A stretch of DNA of 64,000 nucleotides from positions 1,074,632 through 1,138,631 of the forward strand of contig JBCDCY010000001.1 of NCBI GenBank assembly GCA_039180875.1, in the 5' to 3' direction. Origin of the DNA: JBCDCY01 sp039180875 (GTDB lineage Bacteria > Pseudomonadota > Alphaproteobacteria > Rhodobacterales > Rhodobacteraceae). A program made the position numbers and the translations under genes. Shown piece by piece: positions 18,102 to 26,341 of the stretch. The notes under the pieces were generated by a model. That model worked only from the letters and a program-made list of their open reading frames with translations, ran no database searches and was not told the origin of the DNA. The first letter of the stretch is position 1; every line of letters starts with the position of its first letter.

Positions 18102-18809
18102 ATGGAAATCAGCAAGAAGCAGCACTGCCTGACGGACCTGCGCCGGCGGATCCTGTCGATGGAGATCCGTCCAGGCGCCGACCTCGATGAGGTAACGTTG
18201 TCGGAGCGCTACGGCGTCTCCCGCACGCCGCTTCGGGAGGTGCTGCAGCGCCTGGCCGGGGAGGGCTTCGTCACCCAGACCGACAATCGGGGCACCAAGG
18301 TCGCGTCGATGGACCTCGCAACCATGCGGACGTTCTTCCAGACCGCGCCCTCCATCTATGCCAACGTCGCGCGCCTTGCGGCGGAGAACCGAACGGGGGC
18401 GCAGCTTGATGAGTTGAAGTCGGTGCAGGCGGGCTTTGCCAAGGCTGTCGCCGGCGCCGCCCCGGCCGAGATGGCGCTCGGCAATCACCGTTTCCATGAG
18501 CTGCTGGGGGAGATGGCGGCGAACGCCTACCTGACGCCCAGCCTCAATCGGCTGCTCATCGACCACACCCGCCTCGCCCAGGTCTTCTATCGCCCTGCCG
18601 CCCCGGCGGAGACGGTGGCGGTGCGCAAGGCGAGCGAGCAGCACGACGCGATGATCGCGGCGCTCGAGGTGCGAGAGGGCGCGGTGATGGTCGACCTGAC
18701 GCTCGAGCACTGGGCCCTGTCGCGCGACCGGATGGAGCGCTTCGTGCGGCCCGATCCATTGCCGGCCGACGTCGTCGACCTAAGCGGGGCAAAGATCCGT
18801 GCGCTTTGA
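18102..18809 (+). CDS. GntR-family transcriptional regulator, FCD subfamily
   Basis: 235 residues from ATG 18102. N-terminal winged helix: LRRRILSMEIRPGADLDE, then RYGVSRTPLREVLQRLAGEG (recognition helix). The C-terminal all-helical FCD domain (HRFHELLGEMAANAYL, SEQHDAMIAALEVREG) carries the His/Asp positions that usually bind metal and a carboxylate ligand. No good ribosome site precedes the ATG; an ATG at 18087, right behind the operator palindrome, is an alternative, and a leaderless or weakly translated message is possible. The gene overlaps the next start by 11 bases, so it heads the chain DapA-like, aldehyde dehydrogenase, unknown, MttB, FAD oxidase. Confidence 0.88.
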   Translation: MEISKKQHCLTDLRRRILSMEIRPGADLDEVTLSERYGVSRTPLREVLQRLAGEGFVTQTDNRGTKVASMDLATMRTFFQTAPSIYANVARLAAENRTGAQLDELKSVQAGFAKAVAGAAPAEMALGNHRFHELLGEMAANAYLTPSLNRLLIDHTRLAQVFYRPAAPAETVAVRKASEQHDAMIAALEVREGAVMVDLTLEHWALSRDRMERFVRPDPLPADVVDLSGAKIRAL

Positions 18810-19719
18810 GGGGATCATCACGCCGGTCGTCACGCCCCACGGCCCCGACCACGCGATCGACCGCACGAAGTTCGCCGAGGTCCTGGAGTTCCTGATCGAC
18901 AAGGGCATCCACGCCGCCCTGATCGCCGGCACCACGGGCGAATACTACGCCCAGTCCGCCGAGGAGCGGATCGCGCTCATGGGGCTGGCGCGCGAGGTCA
19001 TCGGCGGCCGCCTGCCCCTGATCGTCGGCACCGGCGCGATGCGGACGGAGGACTCGATTGCTTACGGCGAGGCCGCCAAGGCCGCCGGCGCCGATGCGAT
19101 CCTGATCGCCACGCCGCCCTACGCCTGCCCCACGGGGCGGGAGATCGCGCTCCACGCCCTCGCCATCGACCGCGCCGTCGACCTGCCGGTGCTGCTCTAC
19201 AACTACCCCGGCCGGATGTCGGTGAACATGGATGAGGAGACGCTGGACCGACTCGGCCGCTCGCCCAATTTCCGGGCGATCAAGGAGAGCTCGGGCGATC
19301 CGAACCGCCTCCACATGCTCGCCCGTGACTACCCCCACATCGCGCTCTCCTGCGGCATGGACGACCAGGCATTGGAGTTCTTCGCCTGGGGCGCGACGTC
19401 CTGGACCTGCGCCGGCTCCAACTTCGCGCCCGAGGCGCATCTGGCGCTTTATCGCGCTTGCGCGGTGGAGAAGGATTTCGACAAGGGCAGGCGGATCATG
19501 TCGGCGATGCTGCCCCTGATGCGCGTGCTCGAGCAGGGCGGCAAGTTCGTGCAATGCATCAAGCACGGCATGGGCGCGCGCGGCATCGACTGCGGCCCGC
19601 CGCGCCGGCCGCTGCAGCCGCTCAACAAGGACGACAAGCGCGCCTTCGACGAGGTGGTGCGGACGATGAACGCCGCGATCGAGGCGATCGAGCGTGGGCA
19701 CAATAGGGGGCGCGCCTGA
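18799..19719 (+). CDS. Dihydrodipicolinate synthase-family (DapA-like) lyase/deaminase
   Basis: 306 residues, GTG start overlapping the regulator stop. Class I aldolase family marks: GTTGEYYAQS (active-site loop), LLYNYPGR with Tyr134, and RAIKESSGD with Schiff-base Lys162. The position inside a catabolic operon, not near lysine genes, argues against true DapA; family members include 4-hydroxy-pyrroline-2-carboxylate deaminase, 2-keto-sugar lyases and N-acetylneuraminate lyase. With an amine oxidase, an aldehyde dehydrogenase and MttB beside it, a role after oxidative opening of an amine or cyclic betaine is plausible but inferred. Confidence 0.85.
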   Translation: MRFEGIITPVVTPHGPDHAIDRTKFAEVLEFLIDKGIHAALIAGTTGEYYAQSAEERIALMGLAREVIGGRLPLIVGTGAMRTEDSIAYGEAAKAAGADAILIATPPYACPTGREIALHALAIDRAVDLPVLLYNYPGRMSVNMDEETLDRLGRSPNFRAIKESSGDPNRLHMLARDYPHIALSCGMDDQALEFFAWGATSWTCAGSNFAPEAHLALYRACAVEKDFDKGRRIMSAMLPLMRVLEQGGKFVQCIKHGMGARGIDCGPPRRPLQPLNKDDKRAFDEVVRTMNAAIEAIERGHNRGRA

Positions 19720-21206
19720 TGGATCTTCTGACCCGGGACGAATACGCCGCCCTCGCCGCCACGATCGACTGGCCGCGCGGTGCCTTCATCGACGGAAAGT
19801 TCCGCCCGGGGCGGGGGCCGAAGCTCACCACGCTCAACCCCGCGACCGGCGAGACCATCGCGACGATCGCGGGCGCCGGCGCCAAGGACGTGGACCTCGC
19901 CGTCGCCAAGGCGCGCCAGGCGTTCGAGCGCGGCGACTGGCGGACGGCCGCGCCGGGGGAGCGAAAGGACGTCCTCATCCGCCTCGCCAAGCTGATGACC
20001 CGGAACCGCCGCGAACTGGCGGTGATGGAGAGCGTCGAGGCCGGCAAGCCGATCCGCGATTGCGAGGGGATCGACGTGCCGGAGGCCATCGCCTGCCTCA
20101 AATGGCATGCGGAGACGGCGGACAAGCTCTACGACCAGACCGCGCCCGCGGGCGACGACGCGATGGCCGTGATCGTGCGGGAGCCGGTGGGCGTGGTCGG
20201 CGCCGTGCTGCCCTGGAATTTCCCGATCCTGATGCTGGCCTGGAAGATCGGCCCGGCGCTGGCCGCCGGCTGCGCCGTCATCGTGAAGCCGGCTGAGCAG
20301 ACTTCGATGACTGCCCTCCGCGTCGCCGAACTGGCGCACGAGGCCGGGGTGCCGCGGGGCGTCTTGCAGGTGTTGCCGGGCGACGGGCCGTCGGTCGGTG
20401 AGCCGCTCGGGCGGCACCCGGATGTCGACATGATCTCCTTCACCGGCTCGACCGAGACCGGGCGGCGCTTCCTGCACTATGCGGCGGACTCGAACCTCAA
20501 AAAGGTCGTGCTGGAATGCGGCGGCAAGAACCCGGCCGTGGTCCTGTCCGATGCCGAGAACCTGGATCTGGTGGCCGAGCATGTGGTGAATGCCGCCTTC
20601 TGGAATATGGGGGAGAATTGCTCCGCCGCCTCTCGCCTGATCGTGCATGAGGCGGTGAAGGCACCGTTGATGGAGCACGTCCTGGCGCGGCTGAAGCTCT
20701 GGCGGACGGGCGACCCGCTCGACCCTGTGACCAATCTCGGCGCATTGATCGACGCGGAGCACCTGAAGAAGGTGAAGGGGTATCTGAAGAAGGGCGCGCT
20801 GGTCGGCGGCAAGGCCGACGGGCCTTATGTGCCACCGACGATCTATGAGGCGAAGGCGGGCCAGAAGCTCTCGACCGAGGAGGTGTTCGGCCCCGTCCTC
20901 GCCGTCCTCACCGCCGCCTCGGATGAGGAGGCGATCGCGATGGCGAACGACACCGACTACGGCCTCACCGCCTCCGTCTTCTCGGCGAGCGGCCGCCGCG
21001 CCATCCGCGCCGCAAGGGCGATCCGGGCCGGCACCGTCACCATCAACTGCTACGGCGAGGGCGACCTCACGACCCCCTTCGGCGGCTACAAACAATCGGG
21101 CTTCGGCGGGCGCGACAACGGCATCCATGCCCATGACCAATACACCGAATTGAAGACGATCTGGATCGACCTGAGCGATCCGGTCGATGGAGATGGGTTG
21201 GACTGA
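19719..21206 (+). CDS. NAD(P)-dependent aldehyde dehydrogenase
   Basis: 495 residues, ATG overlapping the preceding TGA. Family features are complete: VVGAVLPWNFPILMLAWKIG, cofactor-binding FTGSTETGRR, general base Glu266 in LECGGKNP and catalytic Cys301 in NMGENCSAAS, with late motifs EEVFGPVLAVL and PFGGYKQSGFG. The overall pattern resembles the aminoaldehyde/betaine-aldehyde and PuuC-like dehydrogenases rather than the short-chain acyl ones. It probably oxidises the aldehyde produced by the operon's oxidase or lyase to an acid. Translational coupling on both sides shows tight co-expression. Confidence 0.92.
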   Translation: MDLLTRDEYAALAATIDWPRGAFIDGKFRPGRGPKLTTLNPATGETIATIAGAGAKDVDLAVAKARQAFERGDWRTAAPGERKDVLIRLAKLMTRNRRELAVMESVEAGKPIRDCEGIDVPEAIACLKWHAETADKLYDQTAPAGDDAMAVIVREPVGVVGAVLPWNFPILMLAWKIGPALAAGCAVIVKPAEQTSMTALRVAELAHEAGVPRGVLQVLPGDGPSVGEPLGRHPDVDMISFTGSTETGRRFLHYAADSNLKKVVLECGGKNPAVVLSDAENLDLVAEHVVNAAFWNMGENCSAASRLIVHEAVKAPLMEHVLARLKLWRTGDPLDPVTNLGALIDAEHLKKVKGYLKKGALVGGKADGPYVPPTIYEAKAGQKLSTEEVFGPVLAVLTAASDEEAIAMANDTDYGLTASVFSASGRRAIRAARAIRAGTVTINCYGEGDLTTPFGGYKQSGFGGRDNGIHAHDQYTELKTIWIDLSDPVDGDGLD

Positions 21207-21793
21207 TGGCGTTTCGCATCGCGTATCTTCTGACCGAAGCGCCCCTGACCGATGCTGTCAAAGCGCTCGACCTACAGATCGCGGAAGAAGTCGGCGACCC
21301 ACCCGACGGAGATGTTCCGCTATGGGCGACGACGCTAAGTCACCCGAACTGGACCCTTGTGTGGGCCGAGGACGAGCTGTTCTTTTTCAAGAGGGAGAGA
21401 GCCTGCAGTACGCTATCAAGACGGGCATCTTTGATCTCTTGCATCGTTAACGAGACGGTAATGTCGTCGACTGCAATGGGTTGGCGCGACGGTGCCGAAG
21501 TCTGGTCGTTGCATCACCAAGGTGACACGGGCGACGTCTTCCACTTGGACATTGCCGGCACGCCACCGGCCGAGTTCGCCGACTTGAATGCCGCGCTTGA
21601 GGCCAAGCGATCGGATGGTTCGGCCGAGCCGGACCATGACTACGCCTTCGAGGTGCCGGTCGCCCTCGCCGAACGGCTGACGGGATTTCGCTACGACAGG
21701 GCTGTGGATCCTAACCGCCGAGGGGCGTTCCGGATCCTTGAACCGCGACAGGCGCCATCCCTCCTGGTCCGTCTCTTCCGAAGCAGATCATGA
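21206..21793 (+). CDS. Protein of unknown function coupled inside the MttB operon
   Basis: 195 residues starting MAFRIAYLLTEAPLTD; the ATG overlaps the aldehyde dehydrogenase stop and its own stop overlaps the MttB start, so it is translated as part of the operon. No motif, signal peptide or membrane span is recognised. The sequence has several aromatic and acidic patches (WTLVWAEDELFFFKRE, GAEVWSLHHQGD, DHDYAFEVPVALAERLTGFRYD) and looks like a soluble alpha/beta protein. Base composition is lower in GC than its neighbours over the first 300 bp, hinting at a later insertion that kept the frame junctions. Confidence 0.65.
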   Translation: MAFRIAYLLTEAPLTDAVKALDLQIAEEVGDPPDGDVPLWATTLSHPNWTLVWAEDELFFFKRERACSTLSRRASLISCIVNETVMSSTAMGWRDGAEVWSLHHQGDTGDVFHLDIAGTPPAEFADLNAALEAKRSDGSAEPDHDYAFEVPVALAERLTGFRYDRAVDPNRRGAFRILEPRQAPSLLVRLFRSRS

Positions 21794-23349
21794 CCGTCGC
21801 GGCGGAGGAGAAGCGGACGCGCCGGGGCGGGCGGGGATCGCGCCGGGCGGAGCGGAGTGCGGTGTCGGACGCGATGCTGCCGGCGCTCCGCCGGCGTCTG
21901 CCGCTGGTTGAGCCGATGGATGCGGAGCAGGTGGCGAAGATCGACGACGCCTCCATGGCGATCCTGGAGGATGTGGGCGTGATCTTCCGCGACCCCATGG
22001 CTATCGCCGACTGGCAACGGGCGGGGGCGGAGGTGCGGGACGGCGACCGGGTCCATCTCGACCGCGGCCTGGTGCGCGAGCTGATCGCCTCGATCCCCTC
22101 GCACTTCACCTACCACGCCCGAAACCCGGCGAAGAGCCTGCCCTTCGGCGGCGATCACACGATCTTCGTGCCGATGACGGGGGCGCCCTACCTCCGCGAT
22201 CTCGACGACGTGCGTCGGGGCCCGACGCTCGAGGATCTGGCGAACTTCCACCGGCTCAGCCACATGCTGCCGGCGCTCCACTCCTCGGCTCACCACATCG
22301 TCGAGCCGATGGACCATGTGGTCGCGCACCGCCATCTGCGGATCACCTATTCCTCGATGAAGCACTCCGACAAGACGTTCATGGGCATGACGACGAGCCC
22401 GAAGAACGCCGAGGATGTGATGGAGATGTGCGCCATCCTGTTCGGCGAGGCGTTCATGGAGGGGCATCCCGTCGTCACCGGCAATTGCAACGGCAACTCG
22501 CCGCTCGTCTGGGACGAGACGATGCTCGGCGCCATGCGCGCCTTTTGCCGGCGGAACCAGCCGGTGCTCTGCTCGCCCTTCGTGCTGGGCGGGGCAAACA
22601 CGCCGGCCTCCACCGCGCCGGCCGTGGCGCAATTGAATGCGGAGGCGCTCAGCGCGCTCGCCTACACCCAGGTGGTGCGGAAGGGCTGCCCGGCGATCTA
22701 CGGCCACTACCTCTCGACCGTCTCGATGAAGTCCGGTGCGCCGATGGCGGGGACGCCCGAGATCAGCCTGATGAACTTCATGATCGGCCAGATGGCGCGG
22801 TACTACGGCGTGCCGTGGCGGAGCTCCAACACGCTCGGCGGCGCGAAGACCTTCGACGCCCAGGCGGGGTACGAGAGCGCGATGACGCTGAATGCGGTGC
22901 TGATGGCCGGCGCCAACTACCTCTGGCACTCGGCGGGGTGGAACGAGGCCGGCATGCACTGCTCCATGGCCAAGTTCGTCGTCGATGCCGAGATGTGCGC
23001 CATGGGCTACCGGATGGCGGAGGGGATCCGCTGGGACGACTTCGACGATGCCCTCGCCGCCGTGCGCGACGTGGGACCGGGCGGGCACTATCTCGGCCAC
23101 CCCCACACCCAGGCGAACTTCCAGCGCGCCTTCTTCATGCCGGAGCTTTTTGACAACAACTCCATCGAGCAATGGGCGGCAGAGGGCTCGGTCGAGATCA
23201 CCGCGCGGGCCCTGAAGACCGCGCGCGACCTGCTCGCCGCCTATGAGGAACCGACGCTGGACGAAGGCGTCGACGAGGCGCTCCGCGACTTCATCGCCCG
23301 GCGGGAGCGGGAGATCCCGGCGGTCGACGCGCTCAACACCGACTATTGA
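21790..23349 (+). CDS. Trimethylamine methyltransferase (MttB) family protein, non-pyrrolysine
   Basis: 519 residues, overlapping the gene before by 4 bases. Family text includes ILEDVGVIFRD, HARNPAKSLPFGGD, FMGMTTSPKNAEDVMEM, GNCNGNSPLVWDE, VRKGCPAIYG and GAPMAGTPE. The frame has no internal TAG, so this is the widespread non-pyrrolysine branch, whose known members demethylate quaternary amines such as glycine betaine, proline betaine or carnitine by transferring a methyl group to a corrinoid protein. No corrinoid protein or methylcorrinoid:THF methyltransferase gene is nearby, so a partner elsewhere or a different acceptor is needed. The N-terminus is basic (KRTRRGGRGSRRAERS). Confidence 0.88.
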   Translation: MTVAAEEKRTRRGGRGSRRAERSAVSDAMLPALRRRLPLVEPMDAEQVAKIDDASMAILEDVGVIFRDPMAIADWQRAGAEVRDGDRVHLDRGLVRELIASIPSHFTYHARNPAKSLPFGGDHTIFVPMTGAPYLRDLDDVRRGPTLEDLANFHRLSHMLPALHSSAHHIVEPMDHVVAHRHLRITYSSMKHSDKTFMGMTTSPKNAEDVMEMCAILFGEAFMEGHPVVTGNCNGNSPLVWDETMLGAMRAFCRRNQPVLCSPFVLGGANTPASTAPAVAQLNAEALSALAYTQVVRKGCPAIYGHYLSTVSMKSGAPMAGTPEISLMNFMIGQMARYYGVPWRSSNTLGGAKTFDAQAGYESAMTLNAVLMAGANYLWHSAGWNEAGMHCSMAKFVVDAEMCAMGYRMAEGIRWDDFDDALAAVRDVGPGGHYLGHPHTQANFQRAFFMPELFDNNSIEQWAAEGSVEITARALKTARDLLAAYEEPTLDEGVDEALRDFIARREREIPAVDALNTDY

Positions 23350-24695
23350 TGGCGGTCGAGACCAAGGTTCGGCGGCTGCCGCGGGACACCGGCGCCTCTG
23401 GCTGGAACGCGATCCTGCCGCCCCGCACGCCGTCGCCGACGCTGGAGGGTGCGACGACCGCCGATGTGCTGGTGATCGGTGCGGGTATCGCGGGGCTCGC
23501 GGCGGCGCGGCGGCTCCGCCAGCTCGACGATGGCCTGCGGATCGCGCTCCTCGATGCGGTGCGCGTCGGTGAGGGGCCGGCGGGGCGCAATTCCGGCTGC
23601 ATGATCGACCTGCCGCATGATCTGTCGTCCTCGAACTACGGCGGTGCGCTGGACAAAGATCGGGCGCAGATCGCGGCCAACCGCGCCGCCATCGACTTCG
23701 CCTCCTCCGCCGCCGAGGAATTCGGTCTGCCGGAGGAGGCGCTCCGTCGCGTTGGCAAGGTGAACGGTGCGGCGACGGCGAAGGGCGCGCGGCACAATGC
23801 CGACTATGCACGCCATCTGACGGCGCTCGGAGAGGCGCACGAGACGCTGGACGCGGCCGCGATGCAGGCGCTCACGGGGACGGATTACTATCGGGAGGGT
23901 CTTTTCACCCCCGGCGCGGCGATCCTGCAGCCGGCAATCTACGTCCGCGGCCTAGCCGACGGGCTTCGCGGTGCGGGCGTAGCGCTGCACGAGGGCTCGC
24001 CCGTCACGGCGCTGGTCCGCGACGGCGCCACCTTGACCGCGCAGACGCCCGGGGGATCCGTCGCCGCGCCGCGCGTCATCCTTGCCGTGAACGGCCATGC
24101 CGAGAGCTTCGGCTTCTTCGCAGGCCGGCTCGCCCACGTCTGCACCTATGCCTCGATGACGCGCGCGCTGACGGCGGAGGAATGCGCCCGCCTCGGCGGT
24201 GCCCCAGACTGGGCGCTGACGCCGGCCGACCCGCTCGGCACCACCGTGCGGCGCGTGGCGGGCATCGGCGGGCACCGGATCGTAGTGCGCAATCGCTTCA
24301 CGTTCGATCCGTCGCTGGAGGTCGACGAGGCCCGGCTCGACCGCATGGCCGCGACCCATCGCCGGAGCTTCGAGGCCCGCTTTCCGATGCTCCGCGAGGT
24401 AGCGATGGAGCATGTCTGGGCCGGGCGCCTCTGCCTCTCCCGCAACGACGCCCCGGCCTTTGGTGAGATAGATGCGGGGCTCTTCGCCGCCTGCTGCCAG
24501 AACGGCCTCGGCCTCGCCCGCGGCACCCATGCCGGGATGGCCGCGGCCGAGCTGGCGCTCGACCAGTCAGGCGACGCGGCGCGGAGAGAACTCTCCCAGG
24601 CACCGCCAAGGCCGCTCCCGCCCAAGCCCATCGCCTGGGCCGGCGCCACGGCCCGCATCCGCTGGGGCGAGCTCAGCGCGGGCCGAGAGCTGTAG
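23349..24695 (+). CDS. FAD-dependent amine oxidoreductase (DAO family)
   Basis: 448 residues, ATG sharing a base with the MttB stop. The Rossmann motif VLVIGAGIAGLAAARRLRQ at about residues 40-58 binds FAD, then GPAGRNSGCMIDLP, a substrate-domain middle, and the late block CCQNGLGLARGTHAGMAAAEL. The pre-Rossmann segment ASGWNAILPPRTPSPTLEG resembles gamma-glutamylputrescine oxidase and related enzymes acting on secondary or N-alkylated amines. It would oxidise the demethylated product of MttB, giving an imine or aldehyde for the lyase and aldehyde dehydrogenase. It is the last gene of the unit; the following 300 bp hold the island boundary. Confidence 0.87.
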   Translation: MAVETKVRRLPRDTGASGWNAILPPRTPSPTLEGATTADVLVIGAGIAGLAAARRLRQLDDGLRIALLDAVRVGEGPAGRNSGCMIDLPHDLSSSNYGGALDKDRAQIAANRAAIDFASSAAEEFGLPEEALRRVGKVNGAATAKGARHNADYARHLTALGEAHETLDAAAMQALTGTDYYREGLFTPGAAILQPAIYVRGLADGLRGAGVALHEGSPVTALVRDGATLTAQTPGGSVAAPRVILAVNGHAESFGFFAGRLAHVCTYASMTRALTAEECARLGGAPDWALTPADPLGTTVRRVAGIGGHRIVVRNRFTFDPSLEVDEARLDRMAATHRRSFEARFPMLREVAMEHVWAGRLCLSRNDAPAFGEIDAGLFAACCQNGLGLARGTHAGMAAAELALDQSGDAARRELSQAPPRPLPPKPIAWAGATARIRWGELSAGREL

Positions 24696-24822
24696 GTAGG
24701 GCGCCCATCGCGTTCCTCTGCGCCCGTCGGCCCAAGTTGCCGCGCAAGGGCTGAACCGCCTCCACGAAAGCCGCGGAAGGACGCGATTTCCTACGCGGAA
24801 CGTGCAAGAGTGAAGGGAGAGT

Positions 24823-24846
24823 TGGTGCCCAGGAGAAGCACCGAAC
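24823..24846 (-). other. tRNA-Leu 3'-end fragment, probable integration site
   Basis: Read on the minus strand the 24 bases begin GTTCG and end TCTCCTGGGCACCA. The last 14 bases equal the 3' end with CCA of typical alphaproteobacterial tRNA-Leu, and GTTCG is the start of its T arm, but the T loop is altered and no tRNA body follows on the right. That is the pattern left when an element integrates into a tRNA 3' end: one border keeps the whole tRNA, the other only this fragment. A P4-type integrase begins 160 bp to the right. The intact tRNA would be expected at the far border, which is not inside this window. Confidence 0.65.
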
Positions 24847-24941
24847 TTTGATCTCATAGCTGCTCATAGGTTCTCAAAATTGCATAAAATCAATTATTTG
24901 TTGACGAGCCGATTTTCGGCAGAGAACATAGTGATCCCTCA

Positions 24942-24963
24942 GTCCACCCTTTTCGGGGTGGAC
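24942..24963 (+). repeat. Stem-loop upstream of the integrase gene
   Basis: GTCCACCC and GGGTGGAC, perfect 8-bp arms with a 6-base loop (TTTTCG), 41 bases before the integrase start. It could be an integrase arm site, a terminator for transcription entering from the left, or part of the leader. A TTGACG hexamer at 24901 is placed like a -35 element but no good -10 follows. Confidence 0.45.
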
Positions 24964-25004
24964 CAGCCGGGGGTCTCAAGTTCCGCCTCGAAAGGGGGAC
25001 TCAG

Positions 25005-26156
25005 GTGAAAATCAACGCGCTGACCCAACTCAAGGTGAAGAGCCTTCCGGCCGGGAAGCACAGCGATGGTCAAGGCCTGTGGCTGGTCAAGCGCGACCCG
25101 CAGATGGGCAAGTGGGTGCTGCGATACAACGTCCATGGTCGACGGCGCGAGATGGGCCTTGGACGCTGGCCGGATGTATCGATCAAGGAAGCCCGAGATC
25201 GCTCCGCTCAGGCGAGGTATCAACTCCGCGACGGCGTCGATCCGATCACCGCGCGCGCCAAACAGCGCGCCACCATGCGCCGCCTTACGGTCAAGGAAGC
25301 GATCGACGGCTGCTTTGCGGCTCGTCAGGCGGACTTGAAGCGGGACGGCGAAGCCGGGCGTTGGATGTCGCCGCTTAGGGTCCACATCATTCCAAAGCTG
25401 GGGCGCTACCCGATCGAGGACATCGACCAGCACGTCCTCAAAGAGACACTTGGGCCGATCTGGCACAAAAAGCCGCAGGCGGCGGTGAAGGCGCTCAACC
25501 GGATCGGCTTAGCCTTGAAACATGCGGCCGCCCTCGGCCTGGAGGTCGACCTGCAGGCGACGATGAAAGCGCGGGCCCTGCTCGGCAAGCAGCGCCACAC
25601 CGTCAAGCACCATCCCTCCCTCCCCTACCAAGAAGCCCCCGCCTTCTACAGCTGGCTGAAGACCAAGCCAGGGGTCGCGGCGCTGGCGTTGCGGTTCTTG
25701 ATGCTGACGGTGGCGCGCACGTCCGAGGTGCGCCTGGCAACCTTTGATGAGATCGAGGGCGATGTCTGGACGCTCGTGCCCGCGCGTACCAAAGCGGGGA
25801 TTGAGCACAAGGTCCCGCTAACCGACGCAGCTTCAGAGATAGTCGAGGTCGCCAGAGCTTCGACAGACGGCCCCTATCTGTTCCCATCCTATCGCGGAAA
25901 GCCGATTTCAGACGCGGCGATGTCAGCCTTCATGAAACGCGAGGGCTTTGAAGCGAGGCCGCATGGCTTCCGGGCGACGTTTCGCACCTGGGTGGAGGAG
26001 CAGACAGATACGCCATTCGAGGTGAAGGAGGCGTGCCTCGGGCATGTAGTGGATGATGGAGTCGTTCGGGCGTATCAGCGGTCTGATCGCTTGGGCCCGC
26101 GCAGAATACTGCTCGAAGGATGGACGTGCAGCCTAGCCGGAGGTCACCAATTCTGA
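25005..26156 (+). CDS. Tyrosine-type site-specific integrase (P4/DUF4102 type)
   Basis: 383 residues, GTG start behind AAAGGGGG. The N-terminal arm-binding domain has the DUF4102 style (DGQGLWLVKRD, WVLRYNVHGRRREMGLG, LGRWPDVSIKEARD), then a SAM-like core domain and the catalytic domain: Arg near 238 in LTVARTSEVRL, HGFR near 320-323, LGH near 346 and the nucleophile Tyr near 356 in RAYQRSD. Such integrases insert genomic islands at tRNA 3' ends; the tRNA-Leu fragment 160 bp upstream fits. It thus marks the left end of the island, transcribed inward. Catalytic residues all appear intact, so the enzyme is probably active. Confidence 0.93.
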   Translation: MKINALTQLKVKSLPAGKHSDGQGLWLVKRDPQMGKWVLRYNVHGRRREMGLGRWPDVSIKEARDRSAQARYQLRDGVDPITARAKQRATMRRLTVKEAIDGCFAARQADLKRDGEAGRWMSPLRVHIIPKLGRYPIEDIDQHVLKETLGPIWHKKPQAAVKALNRIGLALKHAAALGLEVDLQATMKARALLGKQRHTVKHHPSLPYQEAPAFYSWLKTKPGVAALALRFLMLTVARTSEVRLATFDEIEGDVWTLVPARTKAGIEHKVPLTDAASEIVEVARASTDGPYLFPSYRGKPISDAAMSAFMKREGFEARPHGFRATFRTWVEEQTDTPFEVKEACLGHVVDDGVVRAYQRSDRLGPRRILLEGWTCSLAGGHQF

Positions 26157-26278
26157 GAGCGCTGTCTTGGGAAATCAGGGGGGCGCGAATTCAAACCCGG
26201 CCAATCTGAGCAATAACTCGACGTGGTTAGAAGAAAACAAGCCGAGTATTGTTTTTGATTTGCCTCTCTGATCAAGGT

Positions 26279-26308
26279 CCAGATAGAGACTGTTCAGGTT
26301 CTATCTGG
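26279..26308. terminator. Inverted repeat between convergent genes
   Basis: CCAGATAGA and TCTATCTGG, perfect 9-bp arms separated by 12 bases, in the 185-bp gap between the integrase stop and the stop of the convergent P-loop gene. Position favours a bidirectional terminator, though neither side has a T run; a recombination or protein-binding site is the alternative. Confidence 0.45.
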
Positions 26309-26341
26309 AAACCACTTTCCCGGATTGGAAGCGGCTTCGAT

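Noticed and set aside
19449..21140. Long minus-strand open frame of 563 codons
   Set aside because: Antisense to the aldehyde dehydrogenase gene; no family text and a GC-shadow composition.
21691..23811. Long open frame of 706 codons on the minus strand
   Set aside because: Antisense to the MttB and oxidase genes; Arg/His/Pro-rich composition typical of GC-rich shadow frames.
24696..24822. Complete tRNA gene at the island border
   Set aside because: No cloverleaf arms are found; only the 3' fragment at 24823-24846 exists.
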